NCBI GenBank assembly: GCA_025924495.1
Contig: JAICIG010000476.1
Location: 1 to 5,730 of the forward strand
Source: Pirellulales bacterium
Lineage (GTDB): Bacteria > Planctomycetota > Planctomycetia > Pirellulales > JAICIG01
DNA length: 5,730 nt
Reading direction: 5' to 3'
Positions 5,684 through 5,730 of this stretch are shown here, piece after piece. Below the pieces are notes generated by a model. The model was not told the DNA's origin, ran no database searches, and saw nothing but the letters and a program-made list of their open reading frames with translations. The position numbers and the translations under genes are program-made. How positions within the stretch are numbered: position 1 is the first letter of the stretch; each line of letters starts with the position of its first letter.

Positions 5684-5730
5684 ATGCCTCATCATTTCAT
5701 CACGACCTCACCAGCGCGGCGGCGCGCGGC
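5684..5730 (+). CDS. Start of an unidentified protein (3'-truncated)
   Basis: An ATG with a well-placed GGAG opens a frame that stays open to the right edge, giving 15 complete codons: MPHHFITTSPARRRA. That is too short to identify. A polar, Arg-ending N-terminus fits several things, among them the basic leader before a prepilin-type 'GFTLVELLVV' segment, as in the DUF1559 proteins abundant in planctomycetes, or the n-region of a signal peptide. Neither hydrophobic segment is within the window, so this is only a hypothesis. The long upstream gap suggests the gene is transcribed separately from the G8 gene. Confidence 0.5.
   Translation, partial: MPHHFITTSPARRRA

Overview
The window looks like chromosomal DNA from a GC-rich bacterium, most likely a planctomycete of the Pirellulales type. 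This rests on three points: well-spaced genes on one strand, tandem carboxypeptidase-regulatory-like domains fused to a helical repeat region, and a secreted G8-domain beta-helix protein of a kind I associate with that phylum. No rRNA, tRNA or phylogenetic marker is present, so the assignment is an inference.

Layout, all on the + strand. (1) Bases 1-2097 hold the 3' part of a large gene whose start lies left of the window: two beta-sandwich regulatory-like domains followed by about 450 residues of alpha-solenoid. (2) Bases 2098-2288 are a spacer with a small inverted repeat and a clear Shine-Dalgarno sequence at its end. (3) Bases 2289-4748 encode an 819-residue secreted protein with a G8 domain, a right-handed parallel beta-helix closely resembling the core of vertebrate CEMIP/TMEM2 (cell-migration-inducing, hyaluronan-depolymerising proteins), and a C-terminal Ig-like domain. 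(4) Bases 4749-5683 are 935 bases without a convincing gene. They contain an 11-bp hairpin, an operator-like dyad, an A/T-rich island that may be a promoter, and a doubtful small ORF with a CxxC-x8-CxxC motif. (5) At 5684 a gene with a good ribosome binding site begins and runs off the right edge.

The G8 protein is the point of interest: a bacterial, exported relative of an animal polysaccharide-processing family whose bacterial function is, as far as I know, uncharacterised. Nothing in the window (no sulfatase, polysaccharide lyase, SusD-like protein or transporter) ties it to a specific substrate. The 191-base gap to the upstream gene gives no strong reason to assume an operon. No mobile element, CRISPR array or defence system was recognised.
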